Assembly: GCF_022829445.1 (NCBI RefSeq)
Contig: NZ_JAKSXY010000100.1
Span: 1 to 64,000, forward strand
From: Methylobacterium sp. J-068
GTDB lineage: Bacteria; Pseudomonadota; Alphaproteobacteria; Rhizobiales; Beijerinckiaceae
Direction of reading: 5' to 3'
Length of the DNA: 64,000 nt
Part shown: piece after piece, positions 7,889-16,752 of the stretch
Position numbering within the stretch: the stretch's first letter is position 1
How the letters are laid out: every line of letters begins with the position of its first letter
Notes under the pieces: model-generated
The model's database searches: none
Told to the model about the DNA's origin: nothing
Seen by the model: only the letters and a program-made list of their open reading frames with translations
Translations under genes and position numbers: made by a program

Positions 7889-9064
7889 TTAATCGTCCAG
7901 CCCGGTGCGCAGGGCGTCCATGGCGGCCAGCACGCCGCCGCGCTCGTGCGGGACGCCGCCGGCCTTGAGGCCCATCTCGACGCCGGACAGAGCAGCCATC
8001 AGCGTGAGATCGTTGGTCTCGCCGAGATGGCCGATGCGGAACACCTTGCCGGCGACCTTGGCGAGGCCGGTGCCGAGGGAGAGGTCGTACTTCTCGAGGA
8101 TCAGGTTGCGCAGGGCGTCCGCGTCGTGGCCCTCCGGCATCACCACGGCGGTGAGCACGGGGGAATAATCCGCGGGCTCCTGGCACAGGACCTCCAGGCC
8201 CCAGGCCTCGACGGCGGCCCGGGTGGCGGCGGCGAGGTGCTGGTGGCGGGCGAAGACCTGGGGCAGGCCTTCCTCCAGCAGCATGGCGATGGCCTCGCGC
8301 AGGCCGTAGAGCAGGTTGGTGGCGGGCGTGTAGGGGAAGTATCCGGCCGCGTTCGGCTTGAGCATCTCCTGCCAGTCCCAGTAGGAGCGCGGCAGCGTCG
8401 CGGTCTTCGTCGCGGCGAGCGCCTTGTCCGAGAGCGCCACGAGGCCGAGCCCCGGCGGCAGCATCAGGCCCTTCTGCGAGCAGCTCACCGAGACGTCGAC
8501 GCCCCACGCGTCGTGGGCGTACTCGGCCGAGCCGAGGCCCGAGATGGTGTCGACCAGGAACAGGGCGGGATGGTTCGCCCGGTCGATGGCCCGGCGGATC
8601 TCGGCGATCCGGCTCGTGGCGCCGGTGGAGGTCTCGTTGTGGACCACCATCACGGCCTTGATGGACTTGGCGCGGTCCTCGGCCAGGATCGCCTCGACGC
8701 GTGCCGGGTCGACGCCGCGGCGCCAGTCGCCCGGGACGAACTCGACCTCGATGCCCCAGCGCGCCGCCATCCCCCGCCACAGGGTGGCGAAGTGGCCGGT
8801 CTCGAACATCAGCACCCGGTCGCCGGCCGAGAGCGTGTTGACGATGGCGGCCTCCCAGGCCCCCGTGCCGGAGCCCGGATAGAGGATCACCGGCGACCGG
8901 GTCTGGAACACCGCCTGCGACCCCTCCAGCACGGCCCGGCCGAGCTTGGCGAAGTCCGGCCCGCGATGGTCGATCACCGGCATGTCCATGGCGCGCAGGA
9001 CGCGCTCGGGCACCGGGCTCGGCCCCGGAATGTGCAGGAAGTGGCGTCCGGTCCGTGTCGTCAT
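7889..9064 (-). CDS. Serine-glyoxylate aminotransferase-type PLP enzyme (class V)
   Basis: This 391-residue fold-type I aminotransferase has HIPGPSPVPERV at the N-terminus, YPGSGTGAWEAA, VHNETSTGA and VDTISGLGS. The PLP lysine is K198 in SCSQKGLMLPPGLG. The closest known function is transfer of the amino group from serine to glyoxylate, giving hydroxypyruvate and glycine, which is central to the serine cycle of methylotrophs; alanine- or aspartate-using relatives exist. The start at 9064 has GAGG at 5 nt. It is the first gene of the minus-strand run and faces a GntR gene. A second, serine-cycle copy would be expected elsewhere if this is a methylotroph. Confidence 0.88.
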   Translation of the reverse strand: MTTRTGRHFLHIPGPSPVPERVLRAMDMPVIDHRGPDFAKLGRAVLEGSQAVFQTRSPVILYPGSGTGAWEAAIVNTLSAGDRVLMFETGHFATLWRGMAARWGIEVEFVPGDWRRGVDPARVEAILAEDRAKSIKAVMVVHNETSTGATSRIAEIRRAIDRANHPALFLVDTISGLGSAEYAHDAWGVDVSVSCSQKGLMLPPGLGLVALSDKALAATKTATLPRSYWDWQEMLKPNAAGYFPYTPATNLLYGLREAIAMLLEEGLPQVFARHQHLAAATRAAVEAWGLEVLCQEPADYSPVLTAVVMPEGHDADALRNLILEKYDLSLGTGLAKVAGKVFRIGHLGETNDLTLMAALSGVEMGLKAGGVPHERGGVLAAMDALRTGLDD

Positions 9065-9248
9065 CGGGGCCTCGCAGGCTGTTTTGGAGACGGCGCGCGT
9101 CGCCCGTATGGCGATCGGGATCGTCGGCGATCCGGCGCTCGTTCGGTTTGATGGAGCGGAAAATTGCATTCATTTTTGGAAGACACAAGCACTATTTTGC
9201 GAACCGTTCTGCTCGACCTCGGCATGCGAGGCTGCTAGAAATGGAACG
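9065..9248. promoter_or_regulatory. Divergent promoter region, aminotransferase / GntR
   Basis: This 184-bp gap lies between two divergent starts. It contains a relatively AT-rich stretch (about 9,163-9,200) that could hold both promoters and the GntR operator. I could not define a convincing operator palindrome. Confidence 0.45.
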
Positions 9249-10067
9249 ATGATGCTTGATTCCACCCTGGATTCCGCGACCGACGCGGGCGCTGCCACGC
9301 AGCCTGTACCCCCGGCCGGCGTCGCATGGGGCGCATCGCTGCACGGCGCCCTGCTCGCGCATCTGCGCGACTACATCGTCGAGGGAAATCTGGCCCCCGG
9401 GGCGCGGGTGCCGGAGCGGGCCCTGTGCGAGCGCTTCGGCGTCTCGCGCACGCCCCTGCGCGAAGCCCTCAAGGTCCTGGCCTCGGAGGGGCTGATCGAA
9501 CTCCTGCCGAACCGGGGCGCGCGGGTGCGCCAGCTCGGCGCCGACGAGATGGTCGCGCTCTTCGACGTCATGGGCGGTCTCGAGGCCCTGGCCGGCCGGC
9601 TCGCCTGCGAGAAGATCACCGAGTCCGGCTACGCGGTGATCGAGCGCCTGCACCACGACATGTACGCCGCCTACCTGCGCCGCGACCTGCACGGCTACTT
9701 CACCTGCAACCAGGCGATCCACGACCGGATCGTCGAGGCCGCCGACAACGAACCCCTGGCGACGACCTACGCCAACTTCGCCGGGCGCCTGCGGCGGGTG
9801 CGCTACGCGGCCAACCTGGACAAGAACCGGGACCGCTGGGGCGAGGCCATGCGCGAGCACGAGGAGATCCTCGACGCCCTGCGCCGCCGCGCCGGCCCGG
9901 AACTCAGCGACATCCTGTTCCGGCACCTGCGCAACAAGCGCAAGGCGGCGGCCGTTCAGGAGACGGTCGTGCAAGGGACGACCGTGCAAGGGACGACCGT
10001 GCAAGAGGCGGCCGTGCAGGAGACGGGCGCGAAAGAGACGGCCGCGCCGGCTCCGGCCGTTGGCTGA
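9249..10067 (+). CDS. GntR-family transcriptional regulator, FCD (FadR-like) subfamily
   Basis: This 272-residue protein has a winged helix at about residues 30-95 (ERFGVSRTPLREALKVLASEGL) followed by an all-helical FCD effector domain with the usual metal-binding Asp/His positions (NQAIHDRI, EHEEIL). Such regulators bind small carboxylates. The start at 9249 or the adjacent ATG at 9252 follows GGAACG. It diverges from the aminotransferase operon, which it most likely controls. The last 45 residues are odd: a run of x-V-Q-x-T pentapeptides encoded by 15-bp repeats, not part of the fold. Confidence 0.92.
   Translation: MMLDSTLDSATDAGAATQPVPPAGVAWGASLHGALLAHLRDYIVEGNLAPGARVPERALCERFGVSRTPLREALKVLASEGLIELLPNRGARVRQLGADEMVALFDVMGGLEALAGRLACEKITESGYAVIERLHHDMYAAYLRRDLHGYFTCNQAIHDRIVEAADNEPLATTYANFAGRLRRVRYAANLDKNRDRWGEAMREHEEILDALRRRAGPELSDILFRHLRNKRKAAAVQETVVQGTTVQGTTVQEAAVQETGAKETAAPAPAVG
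9954..10043. repeat. 15-bp tandem repeat, six units, at the 3' end of the GntR gene
   Basis: Six degenerate 15-bp units with the core GTGCAAGGGACGACC encode AVQET, VVQGT, TVQGT, TVQEA, AVQET and GAKET. The repeat follows the FCD domain directly and looks like slipped-strand expansion of a disordered tail. Confidence 0.8.
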
Positions 10068-10115
10068 CCGCGCGCCATGGCAGCCTCCCGGTCGGTCGCA
10101 GGGCTTCGTCGGACC

Positions 10116-11165
10116 TCAATCCCCGCGCGGGGTGGACAGGCGCTCGGCCTCGGCGCGGATCGCCGCCGCGGCCCGCAGGATGCCGGCCTCGTCCACCTCC
10201 AGATGGGTGGTGGCGCGGATCTGATACGCGCCGATCGCCCGGACCCGGACCTCGTGCGCCAGGCAGGCCTTCGCGAAATCCGAGGCCGTCACGCCCAGCG
10301 GCTCCACCGAGAAGCACAGGATGTTGGACTGGGCCGCCCCAGCCTCGATGGCGAGCCCCGGCGCCCCCGCGATCCGGTCGCGCAGCAGCGCGGCGTTGGC
10401 GTTGTCGCGGCCGAGCTGGTCGAGATGGTGGTCGAGGGCGTAGAGCCCGGCCGCCGCCAGGATGCCGGACTGGCGCATGGCGCCCCCGAGCCGGTACTTC
10501 CAGCGCCAGGCTTGCACGACGAAGTCGCGCGTTCCGCACAACACCGCCCCGACCGGGCAGCCGAGGCCCTTGCTCAGGTCGATCCAGGCGCTGTCGAACC
10601 CCTGCGCGTAGTCCCGGGCCGGGATGCCGGTGGCGGCCACCGCGTTGAGGAGGCGGGCGCCGTCGATATGCGCCTTCAGCCCGCGCCCCTGGGCGATGTC
10701 GCGGATGCGCCGCATGTCCTCCAGCGCCCAGACCGATCCGCCGGAAAAACTCGTGGTCTGCTCGATGGAGACCAGGGCCGAGCGCGGCGCCGTGCGCGCC
10801 GGCGCCCGGATGGCGGCCTCGAACGCCTCCGGGGTGTAGACCCCCGCCGGGGTCTTCAGGGCCGCCACCGACACCCCCGCGACGGCCGCCGAGCCGGCGG
10901 CCTCCGTGTTGTAGATGTGGGACTGGTCGTCCACGACGATCTCGTCGCCGGGCCGCGTCTGGACCAGGATCGAGACGAGGTTGCACATCGTGCCGGACGG
11001 CATGAACACGCCGGCCTCCAGGCCCAGCAGGTCCGCCACCCGCGCGCACAGGGCCAGGGTCGTCGGATCGGAATCCGACTGCTCGTCGCCCACCTCGGCC
11101 TCCGCCATGGCGGCGCGCATTCCCGCCGTCGGCCGCGTCTGGGTGTCGCTGAACAGGTCGATCAT
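10116..11165 (-). CDS. Low-specificity L-threonine aldolase
   Basis: This 349-residue PLP enzyme splits threonine or allo-threonine to glycine and acetaldehyde. The motifs are DLFSDTQTRPT at the N-terminus, GVFMPSGTMCNL, the cofactor-stacking HIYNTEAAG, HIDGARL (about 167-172) and the PLP lysine K199 in WIDLSKGLGCPVG. The ATG at 11165 matches family N-termini; a longer frame to 11366 runs antisense to the next gene. It diverges from the fused hydroxyacid dehydrogenase across 134 bp. Glycine produced here links to the aminotransferase product of the upstream operon. Confidence 0.93.
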   Translation of the reverse strand: MIDLFSDTQTRPTAGMRAAMAEAEVGDEQSDSDPTTLALCARVADLLGLEAGVFMPSGTMCNLVSILVQTRPGDEIVVDDQSHIYNTEAAGSAAVAGVSVAALKTPAGVYTPEAFEAAIRAPARTAPRSALVSIEQTTSFSGGSVWALEDMRRIRDIAQGRGLKAHIDGARLLNAVAATGIPARDYAQGFDSAWIDLSKGLGCPVGAVLCGTRDFVVQAWRWKYRLGGAMRQSGILAAAGLYALDHHLDQLGRDNANAALLRDRIAGAPGLAIEAGAAQSNILCFSVEPLGVTASDFAKACLAHEVRVRAIGAYQIRATTHLEVDEAGILRAAAAIRAEAERLSTPRGD

Positions 11166-11299
11166 CGTGCGAGTCCGTTTGAATACAAAACTTGGCCCAT
11201 ATCTTAGCCCGAATGGCTGCGACCGCCATCCCGCTCCCGCCCGCCGGACCCGAGCTTTCGGGCGTGGAGCCGTTTTCCGCCACGCGAGGACGATGAAGC

Positions 11300-14275
11300 A
11301 TGACCGCCACGGCTGAGCCCGCGACCACGCCCCGCGCGGCGACCCGTCAGAACGCCGGGCTCGCACGGCGGCTCGCCGAGGCCCTTCAGGGCGAGGCCCG
11401 CTTCGACGCCTTCACCCGGGGCCGCTACGCCACGGATGCCTCGATCTACCAGATCGTGCCGGCCGGCGTGGTCTTCCCCCGGAGCGCGGCCGACATCGCC
11501 GCCACCCTGAAGATCGCCGCCGAGCACGACGTCCCGGTGATCATGCGCGGCGGCGGCACCTCGCAGAACGGCCAGCCCATCGGGCACGGCCTCGTGGTCG
11601 ATTGCTCGCGCCACTTCAACGGCATCACCGCCTACGATTCGGAGCGCGGCACCGTCACGGTGCAGCCCGGCATGGTGCTGGAGCGCCTCAACACGCGGGT
11701 GAAGGCCGATGGCTGGTTCTTCCCCGTGGAGCCCTCCACCGCCACCCGCTGCACCATCGGGGGCATGGCGGGCAACAATTCCTGCGGCGCGCGCTCGCTC
11801 CGTTTCGGCAAGATGAGCGACAACGTCCTCGCGATGGAGGCCCTGTTCCACGATGGCGCGGCCTTCGGCTTCGGGTTGACCGGCAACGACGCCTCGGGCG
11901 TGACCGGGTCCGGCCGGGCCGAATCGCTCGCCGCCGCCATGCTCGCCCTCGCCGAATCGGAGCGCGCCGAGATCCTGGCGCGGTTTCCGCAGGTCCAGCG
12001 CCGGGTCGGCGGCTACAACCTCGACGCCCTGATCGAGCCGCGCCCGAACCTCGCCCATCTCCTCGTCGGCTCGGAGGGGACGCTGGCGGCCACCACCGGC
12101 GTGACCCTGAAGCTGTCGCGCCTGCCGGCCCACCGGGTCATGGGCGTGTGCCACTTTCCCTCCTTCCGCTCCGCCATGGAGACCACGAAGGCGCTGGTCG
12201 ATCTCGGGCCCGTGGCCGTCGAGCTCGTCGACAACAACGTCCTGGTGCTGGGCGCCGACATCCCGCTGTTCCGCACCACGCTCGCCGACATCACGCGGGG
12301 CAGGCCGAACTGCCTGCTGCTGGTGGAGTTCGCGGGCGACGACCGCGACGCGCTGCTGCGCGACCTGAAGCGCCTCGACGCCTGCATGAGCGATCACGGC
12401 TTCGCCCAGGCCGTCGTGGAGGTGCCCGAGCCGGTCCGGCAGAAGTCGGTCTGGGAGGTGCGCGAGGCCTGCCTCAACATCATGATGTCGATGAAGGGCG
12501 ACGCCAAGCCCGTCTCCTTCATCGAGGATTGCGCGGTGCCGCTGGAGCATCTGGCCGACTACACCGACGCGGTGACCGAGGTCTTCACCCGGCACGGCAC
12601 GCGCGGCACCTGGTACGCCCATGCCTCGGTCGGCTGCCTGCACGTCCGGCCCATCCTCGACATGAAGCAGGGCGGCGACGTCGCCAAGATGCGGGCCATC
12701 GCCGAGGAGGCGAGCGCCGAGGTCCGCCGCTTCAAGGGCTCCTATTCCGGCGAGCACGGCGACGGCATCTCGCGCTCGGAATACATCGCGCCGATGTTCG
12801 GCGCGCGCCTGACCCGCGCCTTCGAGGCGGTGAAGGACGGCTTCGATCCGGACAACCGGCTGAACCCCGGCAAGATCGTCCGCCCCCTGCGGATGGACGA
12901 CCGTTCGCTGATGCGCTTCCAGCCCGGCTACGCCGTGACGAAGCCCGACGCGCCGGCCCTCGACTGGTCGGATTGGGGCGGCTTCGGCCCCGCGGTGGAG
13001 ATGTGCAACAGCAACGGCACCTGCCGGAAGCTCGCCGGCGGCGCGATGTGCCCGTCCTATCGCGTCACCGGGGAGGAGCAGCACCTCACCCGGGGCCGGG
13101 CGAATTCCCTGCGGCTGGCGATCTCGGGGCAGCTCGGGCCGGATGCCTTCACCAGCCCCGAGATGAAGCGCACCCTGGATCTCTGCGTCTCCTGCAAGGC
13201 CTGCCGCCGCGAATGCCCGACCGGCGTCGACATGGCCAAGATGAAGATCGAGTTCCTGCACCATTACCACGCCCGGCACGGCCTGCCCCTGAAGGAGCGG
13301 CTGGTGGCGGCCCTGCCGCTCTACGCGAGCACGGCCGCGCGGCTCGCCCCCCTCCTGAACCTGCGCGATCGCCTGCCCGCCCTCGCCCGGTTGTCGGAGC
13401 GCCTGGTCGGCCTCTCCGCGCGCCGGACCCTGCCGCAATGGCGCAGGCCCTGGAGCGAGGGGGGCGAGCCGGCGCATCCGGCGGATGTCACCGGCGATTT
13501 TCGCGACGTCGTCCTGTTCGGCGACACCTTCAACCGGGCCTTCGAGCGCGAGAATCTGGAGGCCGCCGAGCGGGTCCTGATCGCCGCCGGATACCGCCTG
13601 CACCGCGTCTTCCCGAGCCGGGGGCGGCGTCCGCTCTGCTGCGGACGCACCTATCTGGCCTCGGGCCAGACCGATCGGGCCCGCGCGGAGGCGCGGCGCA
13701 CGCTGACGGCGCTGCTGCCCTACGTGCGGGCCGGCGCCCGGGTCGTCGGACTCGAGCCCTCCTGCCTGCTCACCTTCCGGGACGAGTTCGCCTCGCTGCT
13801 GCCCGGCCCCGAGGCGGCCGAACTCGGCAATGCGAGCGTCCTCTTCGAGGAGTTGCTGGCCGTGGACCTCAAGGCCGGGCGCATCGCCCTGCCGCTCGCG
13901 GACCAGCGCGGGCGGGTGGCCCATCTCCACGGCCATTGTCACCAGAAGGCCTTCGCGGCCATGGGGGCGGTCGAGACGGTGCTGCGCGCGGTGCCCGGGC
14001 TCGACGTGCGGATGATCGAGTCGAGCTGCTGCGGCATGGCGGGCGCGTTCGGCTACGGCGCCGACACCATCGACGTCTCCCTGGCGATGGCCGAGCTGTC
14101 GCTGTTCCCGGCCCTGCGCAAGGCGGGCCCCGACGACCTCGTGGTCGCCGACGGCACCAGCTGCCGCCACCAGATCCACGACGGCCTCGGGCTCGAGGCC
14201 CGCCACGTCGCGCGGGTGCTCGACGCGGCTCTGCTGGATCCCTCCGGGGCGCCCTCGCCGGCCGGGATGCCCTGA
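11300..14275 (+). CDS. Fused FAD-linked / Fe-S 2-hydroxyacid dehydrogenase (GlcD-GlcF type)
   Basis: This 991-residue protein fuses two parts usually encoded separately. The N-terminal half has the FAD-binding_4 domain (VPVIMRGGGTSQNGQPIGHG, about 78-97; then CTIGGMAGNNSCGARS) and an FAD-oxidase C domain (GEHGDGISRSEY). The C-terminal half has a ferredoxin-like site CVSCKACRRECP (about 629-640) and two CCG domains (CCGRTYLASG near 780; SSCCGMAGAFGY near 908). Relatives oxidise D-lactate, glycolate or D-2-hydroxyglutarate and pass electrons to the quinone pool; the substrate is undetermined. GAGGA lies 10 nt before the ATG. Glyoxylate from glycolate would fit the aminotransferase nearby, which is inference. 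Confidence 0.92.
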   Translation: MTATAEPATTPRAATRQNAGLARRLAEALQGEARFDAFTRGRYATDASIYQIVPAGVVFPRSAADIAATLKIAAEHDVPVIMRGGGTSQNGQPIGHGLVVDCSRHFNGITAYDSERGTVTVQPGMVLERLNTRVKADGWFFPVEPSTATRCTIGGMAGNNSCGARSLRFGKMSDNVLAMEALFHDGAAFGFGLTGNDASGVTGSGRAESLAAAMLALAESERAEILARFPQVQRRVGGYNLDALIEPRPNLAHLLVGSEGTLAATTGVTLKLSRLPAHRVMGVCHFPSFRSAMETTKALVDLGPVAVELVDNNVLVLGADIPLFRTTLADITRGRPNCLLLVEFAGDDRDALLRDLKRLDACMSDHGFAQAVVEVPEPVRQKSVWEVREACLNIMMSMKGDAKPVSFIEDCAVPLEHLADYTDAVTEVFTRHGTRGTWYAHASVGCLHVRPILDMKQGGDVAKMRAIAEEASAEVRRFKGSYSGEHGDGISRSEYIAPMFGARLTRAFEAVKDGFDPDNRLNPGKIVRPLRMDDRSLMRFQPGYAVTKPDAPALDWSDWGGFGPAVEMCNSNGTCRKLAGGAMCPSYRVTGEEQHLTRGRANSLRLAISGQLGPDAFTSPEMKRTLDLCVSCKACRRECPTGVDMAKMKIEFLHHYHARHGLPLKERLVAALPLYASTAARLAPLLNLRDRLPALARLSERLVGLSARRTLPQWRRPWSEGGEPAHPADVTGDFRDVVLFGDTFNRAFERENLEAAERVLIAAGYRLHRVFPSRGRRPLCCGRTYLASGQTDRARAEARRTLTALLPYVRAGARVVGLEPSCLLTFRDEFASLLPGPEAAELGNASVLFEELLAVDLKAGRIALPLADQRGRVAHLHGHCHQKAFAAMGAVETVLRAVPGLDVRMIESSCCGMAGAFGYGADTIDVSLAMAELSLFPALRKAGPDDLVVADGTSCRHQIHDGLGLEARHVARVLDAALLDPSGAPSPAGMP

Positions 14276-14441
14276 TCCGCTCTTCGATGGATCACCCCGG
14301 TCGTGACAGGCGCGATCCGCCGAAAGGCGAGGCGATCGGATGGGGCGCCACCCGGTCATTCCGGGTCGCTGGAGGCGAGCCCTGCGGCTGTCCTATGCCG
14401 GTTCCGGTTGCTCCCTTCGGAACGATCAGACGCGACGGGCT

Positions 14442-14462
14442 CCCTCTCCTGGAAGGAGAGGG
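14442..14462. repeat. CCTCTCC-type intergenic palindrome, copy 3
   Basis: This is a perfect 8-bp stem, CCCTCTCC with GGAGAGGG, around a TGGAA loop in the 274-nt gap between the convergent dehydrogenase and permease genes. Confidence 0.55.
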
Positions 14463-14513
14463 GACCCGCGAGTCACCACATCACCGAACGGATCAGGCCG
14501 AAACAGTAAGATG

Positions 14514-14547
14514 CCAGACCTCGATGAGCATCCTCATCGAGGTCTGG
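14514..14547. repeat. CAGACCTCG-type palindrome, copy 1 (possible terminator)
   Basis: This is a perfect 15-bp stem, CCAGACCTCGATGAG with its complement, and a 4-nt CATC loop, placed 2 nt past the stop of the amino acid permease gene. There is no T-run on either strand. Two related elements lie at 20,266 and 20,338. Confidence 0.65.
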
Positions 14548-14549
14548 TG

Positions 14550-16022
14550 TCACGCCGCCTCCTCGCGCCCGATGCGGCTGTGGCGCCGGCTCCAGCCGAA
14601 ATAGATGACGAGACCGATGGCGAGCCAGACGACGAGGCGCAGCCAGGTCTCCCCGTCCAGCGACACCATCATGGCAAAGCAGCTCAGGATGCCGAGGATC
14701 GGCACCAGGGGCACCAGAGGGGTCCGGTAGTCGCGCCGCGCATCGGGCTGGGTCCGGCGCAGGATGATCACGCCGACGCAGACCAGGATGAAGGCGAGCA
14801 GGGTGCCGATGCTGGTCATGTGGCCGAGCTGGCTGATCGGCAGGAAGCCGCCGAGCGCGCTGGTGAACACCATGAAGAACAGGTTCGAGCGGTAGGGCGT
14901 CTTCCAGGTCGGGTGGATCTTCGAGAAGAAGCCCGGCAGCAGCCGGTCCTGGCTCATGGAATAGAACACGCGGCTCTGGCCGAGCAGCAGCACCAGGATC
15001 ACCGTGGAGAAGCCCGCGATGACGCCCAGCGTCACGAGGCTGCGCAGCCAGGGAAACGGCGTCTGCGCGATGGCGGTGTTCACCGGGGCGGCGTCGCCCC
15101 GCATCTGGTCGTAATGGACGAGGCCGGTGAGCACGCCCGCGAAGGCGATGTAGATCACCGTGCAGATGGCGAGCGAGCCCAGGATGCCGATCATCATGTT
15201 GCGCTGGGGGTTCTTGGCCTCCTGCGCCGCCGTCGAGACCGCGTCGAAGCCCACATAGGCGAAGAACACCACGCCGGCCCCGCGCATGATCCCGCTCCAG
15301 CCGTACTCGCCGAAGGTGCCGGTGTTCTCGGGGATGAACGGCACGTAGTTCTGCGCCTTGATGTAGAACAGGCCGACGCCGACCACGACCGCCACCACGG
15401 CGAGCTTCACCAGCACCACGACGGCGTTGACCCGGGCGGATTCGCGGATGCCGATCATCAGGAGCGCCGAGGCCGCCACGATGATGAGGATCGCCGGCAG
15501 GTTGACGAGGCCGTGCGCCATTGCCCCGTCGGCGAGCTTGTAGGTCTCGAAGGGCGAGTGGACGAGGCTGGGCGGCAGGTTGATGCCCAGCGTGTCGCGC
15601 AGGAAGCGCGTGACGTAGCTCGACCAGCTCACCGAGACCGTGGCGGCGCCGACCGCGTATTCGAGCACGAGGTCCCAGCCGATGATCCAGGCCACGAACT
15701 CGCCCATGGTGGCGTAGGCGTAGGTATAGGCCGAGCCCGCCACCGGGATCATGCCGGCGAGCTCGCTGTAGCACATGCCCGCGAAGGCGCAGGCGATGGA
15801 GGCGATGGCGAAGGAGATCACCACCGCCGGGCCCGCGTGCTCGGCCGCCGCGATGCCGGTGAGCGAGAACAGGCCGGCGCCGATCACCGCGCCGATGCCG
15901 AGCGCGATCAGGCTCCAGGGGCCCAGGGTGCGGGCGAGCTTGTGTTCACCGCCCTCCGCGTCGCTGTTCAGCCGTTCCAGCGATTTCGTCCGCGTGAGGT
16001 CGCCCGCGAGGCCTGCCGCCAT
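14550..16022 (-). CDS. Amino acid permease, APC superfamily (cationic amino acid transporter type)
   Basis: This 490-residue inner-membrane carrier has about 12-13 hydrophobic helices. The APC signature GIGAVIGAGLFSLTG is in segment 1 (about residues 42-56), followed by CYSELAGMIPVAGSAYTYAY and the conserved FFAYVGFDAVSTAAQEAKNP loop. The arrangement matches YfnA/CAT-type transporters that import amino acids. It is a single gene with a strong palindrome directly after the stop. The upstream side abuts the low-GC island, so the promoter may lie in island DNA. Confidence 0.92.
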   Translation of the reverse strand: MAAGLAGDLTRTKSLERLNSDAEGGEHKLARTLGPWSLIALGIGAVIGAGLFSLTGIAAAEHAGPAVVISFAIASIACAFAGMCYSELAGMIPVAGSAYTYAYATMGEFVAWIIGWDLVLEYAVGAATVSVSWSSYVTRFLRDTLGINLPPSLVHSPFETYKLADGAMAHGLVNLPAILIIVAASALLMIGIRESARVNAVVVLVKLAVVAVVVGVGLFYIKAQNYVPFIPENTGTFGEYGWSGIMRGAGVVFFAYVGFDAVSTAAQEAKNPQRNMMIGILGSLAICTVIYIAFAGVLTGLVHYDQMRGDAAPVNTAIAQTPFPWLRSLVTLGVIAGFSTVILVLLLGQSRVFYSMSQDRLLPGFFSKIHPTWKTPYRSNLFFMVFTSALGGFLPISQLGHMTSIGTLLAFILVCVGVIILRRTQPDARRDYRTPLVPLVPILGILSCFAMMVSLDGETWLRLVVWLAIGLVIYFGWSRRHSRIGREEAA

Positions 16023-16080
16023 GGGTTCGTCCTATTCCTGATCAATCTTGGTCGGAAGCGGGTAATGTCTCAATTTGAAA

Positions 16081-16752
16081 TTAGGGGCGATCGTTCCACG
16101 CAGACATGAATGTGCAGGATGCTTCGGCAAAGGCGTGAGTTGCAGGACACATTGCAGCTACAATCCGCTGGAGATCACGGTGCCGTTGCTCCAAAGGTAG
16201 ACAGAAGATGGGTTCATGATGAGCGATGCGGTTTCTCAAAGATAGAAGCTCATCAGAAATTGTCCAAGCCGATCGTATTTGCAATGCGGCGTCATGTGGG
16301 AAAATGCGCGCTAAGTTGTAGCGCCAGACGTGAGGCACCTCATAGCTCCTAGAAAGTTGAGAAACCCAAAATCCTGCCGAGAGGTCAGCAACAATCGAAG
16401 GTAGAGGAGCGGGTGAAATTCCTCGCGACCTCTCTTGGCGACCCACCGCATCCTGCAGCCGGGATAGATCCATGCGGGTCAATTGTCTCCGTGCCTTTCG
16501 CTCGTCATATGCCCAGGCGGGACTATACTTCCAGCAGAGAAACTCATTCATGCGGTTGCGGAAGCATACTTCCCAAGCCTGCAGATAGATATACATCGCT
16601 TGAGAAAGCTTTGAGTTCCAATGATATAGGCATATTGCCCTAACATCATCGCCTCTAGAGGCCGATAAATACCTCGCAAATCTCGGAGAACTTAGAGAAA
16701 TTTTTAAGGAGCGGGTAAGTATTTGGTTTTCACCAAAAATCTCTTGCATCAT
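16081..16752 (-). CDS. HEPN-domain Abi-like protein (putative RNase, phage defence)
   Basis: This 223-residue protein has low GC and codon use unlike its neighbours. Its N-terminal helices (about 20-75; YLQAWEVCFRNRMNEFL) and the C-terminal LRNRIAHHEPIF (about 172-183) match Abi_2-like proteins, in which R-N-x-x-x-H is the HEPN ribonuclease site (R173, H178). Such proteins give abortive infection or act as toxins with a partner. An XRE regulator lies 147 nt upstream on the same strand. No export signal is seen. The family call rests on this motif and the overall helical layout; the anti-phage role is inference. Confidence 0.65.
   Translation of the reverse strand: MMQEIFGENQILTRSLKISLSSPRFARYLSASRGDDVRAICLYHWNSKLSQAMYIYLQAWEVCFRNRMNEFLCWKYSPAWAYDERKARRQLTRMDLSRLQDAVGRQERSRGISPAPLPSIVADLSAGFWVSQLSRSYEVPHVWRYNLARIFPHDAALQIRSAWTISDELLSLRNRIAHHEPIFCLPLEQRHRDLQRIVAAMCPATHAFAEASCTFMSAWNDRP

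Noticed and set aside
11204-14359. A 1051-codon open frame antisense to the fused dehydrogenase, and similar long antisense frames at 117-1772, 36639-38207 and 58347-60125
   Set aside because: High-GC coding DNA leaves long open mirror frames. The translations are Arg/Gly/Asp/His-rich without domains, and the opposite strand encodes a clear family.
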